Numbered from the stretch's first letter, positions 1 to 8,266 are shown. The stretch: 12,735 nucleotides of DNA from Alphaproteobacteria bacterium UBA4588 (GCA_002387605.1 DGJU01000033.1:15380-28114); one strand, 5' to 3'. Program-made: numbers and translations. Notes: a model not told the origin generated them from the sequence alone.

Positions 1-77
1 CTGGCCGGATAATGTTTTGGCAAAATTTTTTCGCTTTCTTTACGAAAAATTAAGCTGTTCCTTCTAAAGGTGACAGT

Positions 78-1193
78 ATGGATCACAAAGAAGCCATGAG
101 CCGGCTAAGGCTTGCCCGCACGACTTATGTAGGCCCGATAACCTGCCAGCTCTTAATGGCCCGTTATGGAACAGCTGTTAAAGCACTTGCTGCAATTCCG
201 GAAATATCGGCTCGTGGGGGGCGGAAACTCACGCCGTTTCCTGCTGATAAAGCGCGTGAAGAATGGGACAAGCTATATGCCAGCGGCGGGCAGTTTATGT
301 TTCGTGGTACAGCCGAATATCCTGCCGCATTAGAGCATTATGACGATGCTCCTTTTATCTTATCGGTACGCGGACATGCCTCCCTTCTGCAGCGTAAAGG
401 CTGTGCCATTATCGGCGCCCGAAATGCGTCTCTTAATGCCTGCAAGCTTGCTGAACGGCTTGGCGCTGAAATTGGTGAAGGCGGATTTACCATTATATCG
501 GGCATGGCGCGCGGCATTGATGCAGCAGCTCATCTGGGTAGTTTAAAGACCGGAACAATTGCTGTTCTGGCAAATGGTGTTGGCATTCCCTATCCCCGGG
601 AAAATGCGGCTCTGTTCTCGCGGCTAATCGAAGAAGGCGTCGTATTATCAGAAATGCCCTTTATCACTCAGCCCTCCCCAAAATTATTTCCTATCCGTAA
701 CAGAATTATCGCATCGCTAGCCAAAGGCGTGCTGATTATTGAAGCAGCTGTTAAATCAGGGTCTCTTATTACAGCGCAGGAAGCCGCCAACCGGAGTATT
801 GATGTGATGGCTATTCCCGGCTCACCCCTCGACCCGCGTTCTGCCGGCACCAATAGCTTGATAAAAGATGGCGCCGCCCTGGTTCAGAATGCGCAAGATG
901 TCCTAGCAGTCCTGACAAGTCAGACGGAGGTAAGAATGCCCGATATTACCGCTTATACAATAGCTGAAACATTTCTTGAACAGACCCCAGAGCTATCGGA
1001 AACAGAATGGCAGGCAATTCGAGAAAATGTGCGTGAAAATCTAGCACATGATCCGATTGCAGTTGACGAATTGTGCCGCTGGTGCCATGTCTCAGCCAAC
1101 ATTATGCAATCTGTTCTGTTTGATTTGGAACTTTCAGGTTATCTACAGCGTCATTCTGGAAACCGGGTGTCGCAAACTGTTGAAACCTTGTAA
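78..1193 (+). CDS. dprA: DNA processing protein DprA (Smf)
   Basis: DprA binds single-stranded DNA in the cytoplasm and loads RecA during natural transformation; it is also kept in many bacteria with no known competence. The 371-residue protein is the usual length for the longer form. An N-terminal helical region (about 1-70) precedes the Rossmann-like DNA-processing domain (about 75-280). That domain shows GAR at 113-115, SGMARGID at 141-148, FPIRNRIIA at 204-212, EAAVKSGSLITA at 222-233 and GTNSLIKDGA at 257-266, all hallmark DprA motifs. A C-terminal winged-helix segment (about 300-365) follows. The ATG at 78 has a good ribosome binding site, AAAGGTGA, at 66-73. It is first in a co-directional run with topA and rnr, a common alphaproteobacterial order in which plsY often lies upstream. 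The identification is firm; competence in this organism cannot be inferred from it. Confidence 0.96.
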   Translation: MDHKEAMSRLRLARTTYVGPITCQLLMARYGTAVKALAAIPEISARGGRKLTPFPADKAREEWDKLYASGGQFMFRGTAEYPAALEHYDDAPFILSVRGHASLLQRKGCAIIGARNASLNACKLAERLGAEIGEGGFTIISGMARGIDAAAHLGSLKTGTIAVLANGVGIPYPRENAALFSRLIEEGVVLSEMPFITQPSPKLFPIRNRIIASLAKGVLIIEAAVKSGSLITAQEAANRSIDVMAIPGSPLDPRSAGTNSLIKDGAALVQNAQDVLAVLTSQTEVRMPDITAYTIAETFLEQTPELSETEWQAIRENVRENLAHDPIAVDELCRWCHVSANIMQSVLFDLELSGYLQRHSGNRVSQTVETL

Positions 1194-1206
1194 TGTCCAG
1201 AAAAGA

Positions 1207-1235
1207 TTGATGAAAATTGGGTGCCCTATCATTAT
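1207..1235 (+). promoter_or_regulatory. candidate topA promoter
   Basis: TTGATG (1207-1212) and CATTAT (1230-1235) are separated by 17 bases, each matching four of six sigma-70 consensus positions. Transcription would begin near 1242 and give a leader of about 24 bases that still contains the topA ribosome binding site. TopA promoters often respond to supercoiling, so an own promoter inside the dprA-topA gap is plausible. The match is moderate and could be chance. Confidence 0.35.
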
Positions 1236-1243
1236 TAGGGCGT
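1221..1243 (+). repeat. inverted repeat (hairpin) in the dprA-topA gap
   Basis: GCCCTA (1223-1228) and TAGGGC (1236-1241) are perfect reverse complements around a 7-base loop. Two flanking G:U pairs (1221 with 1243, 1222 with 1242) could lengthen the stem to eight pairs. There is no T-run afterwards, so it is not a standard terminator. It sits just upstream of the topA ribosome binding region (GAGG at 1247-1250 and AGGGG at 1252-1256) and overlaps the possible -10 element. It could be a leader structure in dprA-topA read-through RNA or an operator. Confidence 0.5.
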
Positions 1244-1265
1244 TATGAGGTAGGGGCTATCCTGT

Positions 1266-3872
1266 ATGAAGGTCGTTGTTGTCGAATCACCTGCTAAAGC
1301 AAAGACCATTAATCGCTATTTAGGTGATGATTATATTGTTCTGGCATCTTACGGACATGTTCGTGACCTGCCCTCCAAGGATGGGTCTGTTCAGCCGGAC
1401 CAAGATTTTGAGATGTCATGGCAGCTATCTGATTCCGGTGGCAAACGTATCAAAGACATTACAGACGCGCTAAAAGGGGCTGACCGGCTTATTCTTGCTA
1501 CTGACCCTGACCGCGAAGGCGAAGCTATCAGCTGGCATGTTTGTGAGCTTCTCAAAGCCAAAAAAGAGTCCCGCGATATCCCATATGAGCGCGTTGTGTT
1601 CAACGAAATCACCAAAAGCGCCATTCTTACCGCGATGGATAATCCGCGCGACCTTGATATTGACCTTGTTGATGCGTATCTGGCGCGGCGCGCGCTTGAC
1701 CATCTGATCGGGTTTTCTATCTCGCCTGTTCTCTGGCGCAAACTCCCCGGATCAAAGTCTGCCGGGCGGGTTCAGTCTGTTGCATTGCGGCTTATCTGTG
1801 AGCGTGAAGGCGAAATTGAACGCTTCATAACAGATGAATATTGGAGTGTTGACACTCTCTTCAAAAATGAAAAAGACGAAACTGTTCTTGGCAGACTGAC
1901 CCATGCAGACGGCGTTAAGCTGGATAAGCTCTCTATCAAGACAGAAGCTGAAGCTAAACAGTTAGCCTCGCGGATTGATGGGGCAACATGGTCAGTAGGT
2001 GATGTTGAAACAAAGCGGGTAAAGCGCCGGCCTGCACCGCCTTTTACGACCAGTACCTTGCAGCAGGAAGCATCGCGTAAACTTGGCTTTTCGGCCTCTC
2101 GCACCATGCAGATTGCCCAAAAACTCTATGAAGGCATAGCACTTGGCGCTGAGACAACTGGTCTTATCACCTATATGCGGACAGACGGTGTTTCAATGAG
2201 CGGCGAGGCCATTGCCGGCGTCCGGAGCGAAATCACAAATTTATATGGCGCTGAATTCACGCCAGAAAAACCTCGGTTTTATAAAACCAAGGCAGCGAAC
2301 GCCCAAGAAGCACATGAAGCAATTCGTCCCACCTCGTTTTCCCGCCAGCCGCAGGATATGCGCCGATTCTTAGATTTTGACCAGTTCCGCCTCTATGAGC
2401 TTATCTGGAAGCGCGCCATCGCCAGCCAGATGGAAGATGCCCAGCTTGACCAGACGGCGATGAACCTTGTTGCGTCTGATGATGCTCTTGTGATGCGGAC
2501 AACCGGATCAATTCTTGTCTTTGACGGCTTTATCCGTGTTTACCGCGAAGATAAAGATGACAGCCAGGGCGATGCTGATGATCAGGATAAGCTTCTGCCT
2601 GCCCTCAAAGCAGGCGACGCGCTTGATGCTGATACAGTCTCACCCGAACAGCATTTCACCCAGCCACCAGCCCGTTTCACAGATGCAAGTCTTATCAAAC
2701 GCCTCGAAGAACTTGGCATTGGCCGTCCCTCAACCTATGCCAGCATTCTGCAAGTTCTTGAGAAGCGGAGCTATGTCATCAAAGACAGCAAACGCTTCAT
2801 TCCTGAACATCGTGGCCGGATTGTATCTGTGTTCCTAGAGAATTTCTTCTCTCGTTATGTTGAATATAATTTTACAGCTGGGCTTGAAACACAGCTTGAC
2901 GATGTTTCAGGGGGCCGGATGGAATGGCGTCACCTGCTGCGTGACTTTTGGAAAGATTTCTCACTCGCCGTAAGCGAAGCAAAAGACTTGCCGGTTCCTG
3001 ATGTGATGGAAAAACTAGATAGCCAGCTTGAAACGCTGTTTTTCACGCCCGATGAAAAAGGTGAAATCAATCGAAGCTGTAGCAAATGCGAGAGCGGAAA
3101 GCTTGAGCTTAAACTTGGCAAGTTTGGCCCCTTCCTTGGCTGTAAGAACTACCCTGAATGCAGATATATCCGTCAGATAGCAGCTGTAAATTCAGAAGAT
3201 GACGGGGCTGGTGATTTCTCAGAAGATAAATTACTTGGTACCGACACTGCCACTGACATGCCTGTATTCATGAAACGCGGGCCTTATGGTCTTTATGTTC
3301 AGCTTGGTGATGCAGATGTGAAAAAACCAAAGCGGACATCTGTTCCCAAGGGAACCGATATTGCGGCTGTTGACCTTCCCTACGCACTTGGATTGCTGTC
3401 TCTGCCACGTGATATTGGCACTCACCCTGAGACAGGCGAGATGATACAAGCAGGCCTTGGCCGGTTTGGGCCATACCTTAAATATCAGGGTAAATTTGCT
3501 AGCCTAAAAGATGATGATGTACTGGAAGTTGGCATTAACCGCGCCGTTGATGTGCTTGCCGAAGCAGCAAAGACAGCTGGCAGACTGCTTGGCACACACC
3601 CCGAGGGCGGCGGCGAAGTGCATCTGAAAAAAGGCAGGTTTGGGCCTTATATTGAGCATAACAAAATGCGGGCTCCAGTGCCGCGCGGCACTGAAATGAC
3701 AGATATCACGCTTGAAGATGGTGTGAGGCTTCTGGCAGAGCGAGCAGCAAAACCTGCCGCTAAAAAGAAGAGCTCAAAGACAAAAGCGGCCGCAAAGAAG
3801 AAAACGGCTACGAAGAAGAAAACATCTGCTAAGAAAGCAGCGGCGAAGAAAAAACTAGCCCCAAAAGCCTAA
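1266..3872 (+). CDS. topA: DNA topoisomerase I (type IA)
   Basis: This enzyme relaxes negatively supercoiled DNA by cutting and passing one strand through a 5'-phosphotyrosine intermediate. The 868-residue protein opens with the Toprim domain: E7 in VVESPAK and the acidic cluster DPDRE at 80-84 (D80, D82, E84) bind magnesium. SAGRVQSVALRLICERE (165-181) is the conserved DNA-binding segment. The catalytic tyrosine is Y303 in GLITYMRTDG. A single four-cysteine zinc finger uses C605, C608, C626 and C632. Three topoisomerase C-terminal repeats centred on GPYGLYV, GRFGPYLKY and GRFGPYIEH (about 665-815) follow. The protein ends in a Lys/Ala-rich tail (829-868) likely to bind DNA without sequence specificity, common in this class. 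E. coli TopA has more zinc-finger modules, so one clear finger is the alphaproteobacterial pattern. The ATG at 1266 follows GAGG and AGGGG; the gene lies 72 bases after dprA and 32 bases before rnr. Confidence 0.98.
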   Translation: MKVVVVESPAKAKTINRYLGDDYIVLASYGHVRDLPSKDGSVQPDQDFEMSWQLSDSGGKRIKDITDALKGADRLILATDPDREGEAISWHVCELLKAKKESRDIPYERVVFNEITKSAILTAMDNPRDLDIDLVDAYLARRALDHLIGFSISPVLWRKLPGSKSAGRVQSVALRLICEREGEIERFITDEYWSVDTLFKNEKDETVLGRLTHADGVKLDKLSIKTEAEAKQLASRIDGATWSVGDVETKRVKRRPAPPFTTSTLQQEASRKLGFSASRTMQIAQKLYEGIALGAETTGLITYMRTDGVSMSGEAIAGVRSEITNLYGAEFTPEKPRFYKTKAANAQEAHEAIRPTSFSRQPQDMRRFLDFDQFRLYELIWKRAIASQMEDAQLDQTAMNLVASDDALVMRTTGSILVFDGFIRVYREDKDDSQGDADDQDKLLPALKAGDALDADTVSPEQHFTQPPARFTDASLIKRLEELGIGRPSTYASILQVLEKRSYVIKDSKRFIPEHRGRIVSVFLENFFSRYVEYNFTAGLETQLDDVSGGRMEWRHLLRDFWKDFSLAVSEAKDLPVPDVMEKLDSQLETLFFTPDEKGEINRSCSKCESGKLELKLGKFGPFLGCKNYPECRYIRQIAAVNSEDDGAGDFSEDKLLGTDTATDMPVFMKRGPYGLYVQLGDADVKKPKRTSVPKGTDIAAVDLPYALGLLSLPRDIGTHPETGEMIQAGLGRFGPYLKYQGKFASLKDDDVLEVGINRAVDVLAEAAKTAGRLLGTHPEGGGEVHLKKGRFGPYIEHNKMRAPVPRGTEMTDITLEDGVRLLAERAAKPAAKKKSSKTKAAAKKKTATKKKTSAKKAAAKKKLAPKA

Positions 3873-3904
3873 GCTGAGACAGTAACTCACAAGAAAGTTG
3901 GTCA

Positions 3905-6166
3905 ATGGCAACCCCGCCCTATTCCCTGCCGGATAAAGCAAGCTTGCGCGCCTTTATTGCAGCTTCAGACGGTCCGGTGAAAACCCGTGAAATAGCGCGT
4001 CATTTTGGTGTACCGCCACAAGGGCGCTCTCGTTTACGTGCGCTGCTTCATGAATTGGCTGTTACCGGCGCTGGCGGCGCTGATACTGAGAATGAAGCCC
4101 GTTTTCCTGAGGTAACGGTCGCAGACATAAAATCATTTGATTCAGATGGTTATGGAAAAATAACCTTTGTTCATGGTGTTGATGAAGCCGGTCAGGCAAT
4201 ACATCATGATGCTGTATTAAAGCCGGCAAAAAAGACCGGTCGCTCGCCAAAGATCGGTGATAGGGTTCTTGTCCGGCTGATAGTCCAGCCCGATGAGACG
4301 CTTGATGCTGAAACCATCCGTATTCTGCCAGCCCGTATGAAAAGATTTTTCGGGCGCGCCTTTAAAAGCCGGAAGGACTGGATGCTTGAACCTGCGGAAA
4401 AGGGCGGACAGCGCGCTGTAACATTGCGTCTTCCTGCTGGCAGTATTGTGAATGAAAATGACCTGATTGAAGCTGAATTGATGAATTCTAGTGGCCGCGA
4501 GAGCTCTGCTAGCATGATCCGCAATATGGGGCCCATTGATAGCCCAAAGGCATTTACAGGTCTTGCCATAGCAGAATTTTCACTGCGGCATGAGTTTGAT
4601 GAAGACGCATTATCACTTGCCAATGGCGCCGCCGTGCCGCCGCTTGGTGACCGGACTGACTTACGCGAGGTGCCGCTTATCACCATTGATGGAGAGGATG
4701 CAAAAGACTTTGATGATGCCGTCTTTGCCGCCCCTCACAAAAATGGTACATGGCGCCTAATCGTTGCCATCGCAGATGTTGCAGCCTACGTGCCATCAGA
4801 TTCTCCGCTTGATAAAGAAGCGCGGCTCAGAGGTAATTCGGTGTATTTACCCGGCACCGTGATTCCAATGTTACCAGAAGCTCTTTCCAACGGCGTTTGC
4901 TCGCTTCGCCCTGATGAAGACAGAGCCTGCCTTGCGGTTGAAATAATCATTTCAGCTGAGGGCCATAAACAAAGCCATAAATTCATGCGCAGCCTGATGC
5001 GGTCTCATGCGCGGCTCACCTACACACAAGTCCAGCAGGTTATTGATGGGCAGATTGATGAAAGTGACTTATCGGTTCCAGCCGGCATTCTGCATCATCT
5101 ACTTGGCGCTTACCGGTGTTTATCAGCAGCTCGTGCTGCCCGTGGCACGCTTAATCTTGATGTTCCTGAACGCCGTATCGTCTTTTCAGAAGATGGCCGA
5201 GCAGAAGCTGCTGTGCTACGCCGCCAGCAAGAAGCAAATCAGCTTATCGAAGAGTTTATGATCGCAGCTAATATCTGTGCTGCCGAGCAAATCGAAGCTA
5301 AGCGCGGCATCTGTGTCTACCGTGTCCATGACCAGCCCGATCCGGAAAAAATCGAGGGCTTGCGCGAACTTACCGATGCGCTAGAGCTGCCCTTTGCGCC
5401 TGGCCAAGTTATTACCCCAGCGCGGTTTAATGAATTATTGAATAGGGTGAAAGATACGCCAGCCCAAACTGCGGTGAATGAAGCTGTTTTGCGCTGTCAG
5501 TCGCGAGCTGTCTATGACATTGAAAATCTGGGGCATTACGGTCTTGGTCTTGTGAAATATGGTCATTTTACCTCACCCATCCGGCGCTATGCAGATTTGA
5601 TGGTCCATAGAGCGCTTATTACCGGCGAGGCATTAGGGCATGAGCGCCCGCATAGCCAAAGTGCGGATGTGCTTGCTGAAACATGTGCAGCTATCTCGCA
5701 GACCGAACAGAATGCCGCCCGCGCAGAGCGTAGAACCACAACACGGCTTGCGGCAAGCCTTGTCAGTCATCGCCTGAACAGTCTTATTGATGTTACGATT
5801 CTAGGCGTCATCGGTGCTGGGTTATTTGTTCTCCTTGATGATCGCGTCACAGAAGGGTTTGTCCCTCGCCGCACGCTTCCCGATGATTATTACGAGATTG
5901 TCTCTGGCGGCATGATGCTCGTTGGCAAGCGTTCAGGCTGGCAATTTGGTGTCGGTGATACATTATCTTGTCTGCTGACTGAAATTTCGGCTGCCAGCGG
6001 AGATGTAACCCTCAACTTCAGAAATGGTGGCACACAGACCGTTGGTGATAATAAACCGCGAAAAGGGCATCGCAAACGCCCCACCTCTTCCAGAAAACCT
6101 TCATCTAAACCAGCACCTAAACCATCTGGTACCAGCAGGAGAGCGCGCAAGCGCAGGCCGGGCTAG
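3905..6166 (+). CDS. rnr: ribonuclease R (RNB/RNase II family)
   Basis: RNase R is a processive 3'-5' exoribonuclease that degrades structured RNA, including rRNA fragments and mRNA decay intermediates, and acts in tmRNA quality control. The 753-residue protein begins with a winged-helix segment (about 10-55, with TREIARHFGV), then cold-shock-like OB domains (about 70-240). The RNB catalytic domain (about 250-585) contains IDGEDAKDFDDAV (261-273), whose aspartates (D262, D268, D270, D271) coordinate magnesium, and HFTSPIRRYADLMVHR (554-569). An S1 RNA-binding domain occupies about 625-706, and the last 40 or so residues are a Lys/Arg/Pro/Ser-rich basic tail, as in other RNase R proteins. The start at 3905 has only a weak purine stretch upstream (AAGAAAG at 3891-3897). 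It follows topA by 32 bases and is probably co-transcribed with it. The RNase R assignment over RNase II rests on the N-terminal helix-turn-helix and the basic tail. Confidence 0.96.
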   Translation: MATPPYSLPDKASLRAFIAASDGPVKTREIARHFGVPPQGRSRLRALLHELAVTGAGGADTENEARFPEVTVADIKSFDSDGYGKITFVHGVDEAGQAIHHDAVLKPAKKTGRSPKIGDRVLVRLIVQPDETLDAETIRILPARMKRFFGRAFKSRKDWMLEPAEKGGQRAVTLRLPAGSIVNENDLIEAELMNSSGRESSASMIRNMGPIDSPKAFTGLAIAEFSLRHEFDEDALSLANGAAVPPLGDRTDLREVPLITIDGEDAKDFDDAVFAAPHKNGTWRLIVAIADVAAYVPSDSPLDKEARLRGNSVYLPGTVIPMLPEALSNGVCSLRPDEDRACLAVEIIISAEGHKQSHKFMRSLMRSHARLTYTQVQQVIDGQIDESDLSVPAGILHHLLGAYRCLSAARAARGTLNLDVPERRIVFSEDGRAEAAVLRRQQEANQLIEEFMIAANICAAEQIEAKRGICVYRVHDQPDPEKIEGLRELTDALELPFAPGQVITPARFNELLNRVKDTPAQTAVNEAVLRCQSRAVYDIENLGHYGLGLVKYGHFTSPIRRYADLMVHRALITGEALGHERPHSQSADVLAETCAAISQTEQNAARAERRTTTRLAASLVSHRLNSLIDVTILGVIGAGLFVLLDDRVTEGFVPRRTLPDDYYEIVSGGMMLVGKRSGWQFGVGDTLSCLLTEISAASGDVTLNFRNGGTQTVGDNKPRKGHRKRPTSSRKPSSKPAPKPSGTSRRARKRRPG

Positions 6167-6193
6167 TCTTGTGCGGGCCGATGCACCATCCCC

Positions 6194-6224
6194 TTGACAG
6201 AGGCAGTGAATTCGCGCATATACG
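6194..6224 (+). promoter_or_regulatory. promoter for rpmG
   Basis: A perfect TTGACA -35 box lies at 6194-6199. A -10 element falls in CATATACG (6217-6224): CATATA at 6217 gives a 17-base spacer, or TATACG at 6219 gives a 19-base spacer and a better hexamer match. Transcription would start near 6230, giving a leader of about 60 bases before rpmG. The site is in the 127-base gap after rnr, where a highly expressed ribosomal protein gene would need its own promoter. The -35 is convincing; the exact -10 is uncertain. Confidence 0.6.
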
Positions 6225-6293
6225 ACCCTCATTATTTATGATTTTTTGCAGGTGCGTTACCTCTCGCGCCTTCCTGAGATAGGAGACATTAAA

Positions 6294-6461
6294 ATGGCAA
6301 AGCCAGCAACCCTTCAGATTAAGCTCGTAAGCACCGCTGATACCGGTTTTTACTACGTAACGAAGAAGAATCCTCGCACGAAGCCTGAAAAGCTTGAGCT
6401 TATGAAATATGATCCGAAGGCACGCAAGCATGTGCTCTTTAAAGAATCCAAAATTAAGTAA
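6294..6461 (+). CDS. rpmG: 50S ribosomal protein L33 (cysteine-free form)
   Basis: This is a small protein of the large ribosomal subunit, located near the E site. The 55-residue product starts MAKPATLQIKLVSTADTGFY and contains YVTKKNPR and KLELMKYDP, which are characteristic of L33. It has no cysteine, so it is the zinc-independent (C-minus) form. The start is set by AGGAG at 6281-6285, eight bases before the ATG at 6294. An in-frame TTG at 6246 would add 16 residues not found in L33 and is rejected. It follows rnr, as in many alphaproteobacteria, but has its own promoter. Confidence 0.97.
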   Translation: MAKPATLQIKLVSTADTGFYYVTKKNPRTKPEKLELMKYDPKARKHVLFKESKIK

Positions 6462-6468
6462 GCGAAGC

Positions 6469-6485
6469 AAAGGTCCGTCTTCGTG
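6469..6485 (+). promoter_or_regulatory. ribosome binding site and GTG start of the ROK gene
   Basis: AAAGG (6469-6473) stands nine bases before GTG at 6483. I saw no ATG that would keep the N-terminal strand of the ROK fold, so this site supports the rare start codon. Confidence 0.6.
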
Positions 6486-7406
6486 ACCATTGCCCTCCGA
6501 CTTTCTGATACTGTTTCTGGAATCGCTGTCATCTCGGATGATGGCGATTTTGTTTGTGAACAGACCTTTCTGCCAGAAATTGACTATCAGCTGCTGCTGC
6601 GGCAGATTTCCTCCCTCATATCTGGGTTAACCGCCAACACTACCACTGGCATTACTGCTGGACCGCCCGCTAACGCGTCTCCTAGCACTGCGCTTGGTCT
6701 TTGTGTGTCGGATTTGCGTTATACCTCAAACGGCAGCGTAACATCAGCTGCCTTTCCGTTTCTCGATGATAAGCCTCTGATGCGCGACTTGCAGGCAGCA
6801 ACAGGGCTTACCAGTGCTATCGGCAATGACGCGCAATGCCTTGGGTTAGGCGCGCGTCAGCATGATAATGAAACCCTGTTTAGTCTTGTGATAGATAAAG
6901 ACCTGTCTGGCGCGATTATTATGAATGGCAGACTTGTGAAGGGGCGTAATCATCATGCAGGACAAATAACCCATACGCCCCTGCCCTTTCCGGTTCCCTT
7001 TGAGCTTGATGGCAGTGTGTGCTCCTGTGGGCGGACAGGCTGCCTTACTCATTTCATTAGCCTGCCGGGTATCGAAAAAGACTATAAACAGCTTACAAAC
7101 ACTGACAAATCAGCTGATAATATTATTGCAGATGCGACAAAGGGCGATATTATTGCCGATTCTGTCATTCAGGTTCTAGAAGATAGAATTGCCCGGGCTT
7201 TGGCGCCTGTTATCAATCTGCTCGACCCGGACCACATCATCATCTCAGGGCAAGCTGCGGATAAAAACAGACTGCCTGCTATTTTGCCGCGGAAATGGCC
7301 GGGATATATCGTAGCTGATAAGCCAACAACCGAAATAACGATCATAACAGACAGACATGTGCCCTGCCTTAACGGGGCAGCATCGCTGGTTCTGCAGAAA
7401 ACATAA
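6483..7406 (+). CDS. divergent ROK-family protein, possibly not an active kinase
   Basis: ROK proteins are sugar kinases or sugar-responsive repressors. This 307-residue protein has no DNA-binding domain, so it resembles the kinase branch. Visible ROK features are GNDAQC at 114-119 with the likely catalytic Asp D116, GAIIMNGRLVKGRNHHAGQITH at about 143-164, the zinc site made by H164, C180, C182 and C187 (C-x-C-G-x-x-G-C), DPDHIIISG at 248-256 and NGAA at 297-300. Key motifs are changed. The N-terminal D-x-G-G-T-K phosphate loop is replaced by RLSDTVSG (6-13). The second glycine-rich phosphate motif reads VIDKDLSGA (136-144). The sugar-contacting Glu of the AGE-x-GH motif is Gln (Q161). A Thr/Ala/Pro-rich stretch (about 50-70) looks like a linker. 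It starts with GTG, supported by AAAGG at 6469-6473, 21 bases after rpmG, and is probably co-transcribed with it. No substrate can be assigned. Confidence 0.75.
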   Translation: MTIALRLSDTVSGIAVISDDGDFVCEQTFLPEIDYQLLLRQISSLISGLTANTTTGITAGPPANASPSTALGLCVSDLRYTSNGSVTSAAFPFLDDKPLMRDLQAATGLTSAIGNDAQCLGLGARQHDNETLFSLVIDKDLSGAIIMNGRLVKGRNHHAGQITHTPLPFPVPFELDGSVCSCGRTGCLTHFISLPGIEKDYKQLTNTDKSADNIIADATKGDIIADSVIQVLEDRIARALAPVINLLDPDHIIISGQAADKNRLPAILPRKWPGYIVADKPTTEITIITDRHVPCLNGAASLVLQKT

Positions 7407-7417
7407 GGCCAGAGGGT

Positions 7418-8251
7418 TTATGAGCAGATCGGGGCTGGCAGCGCTTCAATTTCTACCAGCTGTGCATCGACTGAAAAATCACCATAATCTATCTCATAAT
7501 AAGAGATCACACCGTTTGGCTGTAAATGGAATGTATGTTCATATTCTGGCACAGACTCAGATGATTTCGGATCAAAATAAGCTATCTGCACCGGATAATA
7601 AAATGGCTCTGTTAGGCTCCCCATTTTAGCGATTTCGCCAGTGTCCTGCGCTTTACCAATAACACTATTTGTCCGTCTGATAGCTTTGTCAGGTTCTGTG
7701 CCAAAAAACAGGTCTGCTGAAAACAGCTTCTCACCCTTATCTGCTTTATCGAGAAGGTCTAATGTATGCGCGAGGGGGAAATAGACAGCGTTTGGCAATG
7801 GTAGAGCAGAATTGGGCTGCATAGAGAAAAAAGCTTCCGGTTCTGCGACCTGTGGCGGGCGATAAGCATAGCCATCAAACTTCTTCTCTGGCTCAAAGTT
7901 TGATCCCTCATGAACCGAAAAAGAATAAAGCCCACCATCTATATGCTCCCAGCTTTGAAATTGAGAAGCAATTATCGCAGTCTCACCAGAGCCATAGCTA
8001 AATTCAAGCAGGTAGTTTTCTGCGACAACATAGCCATCGCACTCACGGGTCAGCGAAAATTCATTCTGGCCTGTGACATCAGATAGCTGGGTTTCACTAT
8101 CTGCTGACATCATGCGCATTTCGTAAATGGCTTTATGGGGGGTGAGCTCACGGGCCTGACCAGCTGTGATACTAAAGATAAGCATCGCCCCCACCACAGA
8201 AGCTAAACTCTTTGCGGCAAAACCGTATTTCGGAAAAGATAGGGGCGTCAT
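7418..8251 (-). CDS. EipB-like periplasmic cell-envelope integrity protein (DUF1849)
   Basis: This resembles the EipB/DUF1849 family, periplasmic spiral beta proteins needed for envelope integrity in Brucella. From the chosen start the product is 277 residues. It has an N-terminal signal peptide with a basic start, a hydrophobic core (about 15-30) and likely cleavage after GQA near residue 33. Family-like segments are HKAIYEM near 39, ECDGY near 70, FPLAHT near 158, the LFFGTE segment near 181, and NGVISYYEIDYGDF near 246-259. Two cysteines, C71 and C276, sit where the EipB family has its conserved disulfide. The ATG at 8251 is preferred because AGGAG (minus strand, 8262-8266) lies ten bases upstream; the earlier ATG at 8269 would give 283 residues but has no visible ribosome binding site. 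It converges with the ROK gene, with only 11 bases between stop codons, and diverges from rnd. The family call is by remembered motif pattern. Confidence 0.8.
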   Translation of the reverse strand: MTPLSFPKYGFAAKSLASVVGAMLIFSITAGQARELTPHKAIYEMRMMSADSETQLSDVTGQNEFSLTRECDGYVVAENYLLEFSYGSGETAIIASQFQSWEHIDGGLYSFSVHEGSNFEPEKKFDGYAYRPPQVAEPEAFFSMQPNSALPLPNAVYFPLAHTLDLLDKADKGEKLFSADLFFGTEPDKAIRRTNSVIGKAQDTGEIAKMGSLTEPFYYPVQIAYFDPKSSESVPEYEHTFHLQPNGVISYYEIDYGDFSVDAQLVEIEALPAPICS

Positions 8252-8266
8252 GTGCGCCGGGCTCCT
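8249..8266 (-). promoter_or_regulatory. ribosome binding site deciding the eipB-like start
   Basis: AGGAG on the minus strand (8262-8266) precedes the ATG at 8251-8249 by ten bases. This site overlaps the alternative upstream ATG (8269-8267), which argues against that codon as the start. Confidence 0.6.

Noticed and set aside
27..49. AT-rich inverted repeat TTTTTCG / CGAAAAA upstream of dprA
   Set aside because: The arms are A/T homopolymers with little information, no T-run follows, and such repeats are expected by chance in AT-rich gaps.
1..67. Possible 3' end of an upstream gene (plsY is often found before dprA), for example a frame stopping at TAA 10-12, 51-53 or 65-67
   Set aside because: All three frames stop before dprA and the visible part is too short to recognise any protein.
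3752..3869. Low-complexity Lys/Ala codon repeats at the end of topA as a possible DNA repeat element
   Set aside because: They are imperfect, in frame, and encode the basic tail usual for TopA in this class.
4204..4686. 160-codon minus-strand open frame inside rnr
   Set aside because: The opposite strand encodes the conserved RNase R OB and RNB region; the shadow product has no recognisable domain.
6117..6470. 117-codon minus-strand open frame across the rnr end and rpmG
   Set aside because: It overlaps rpmG and its promoter completely and resembles no known protein.
7357..7629. 90-codon plus-strand open frame over the ROK/eipB junction
   Set aside because: It overlaps the ends of two convergent genes with better evidence and has no supporting motif.
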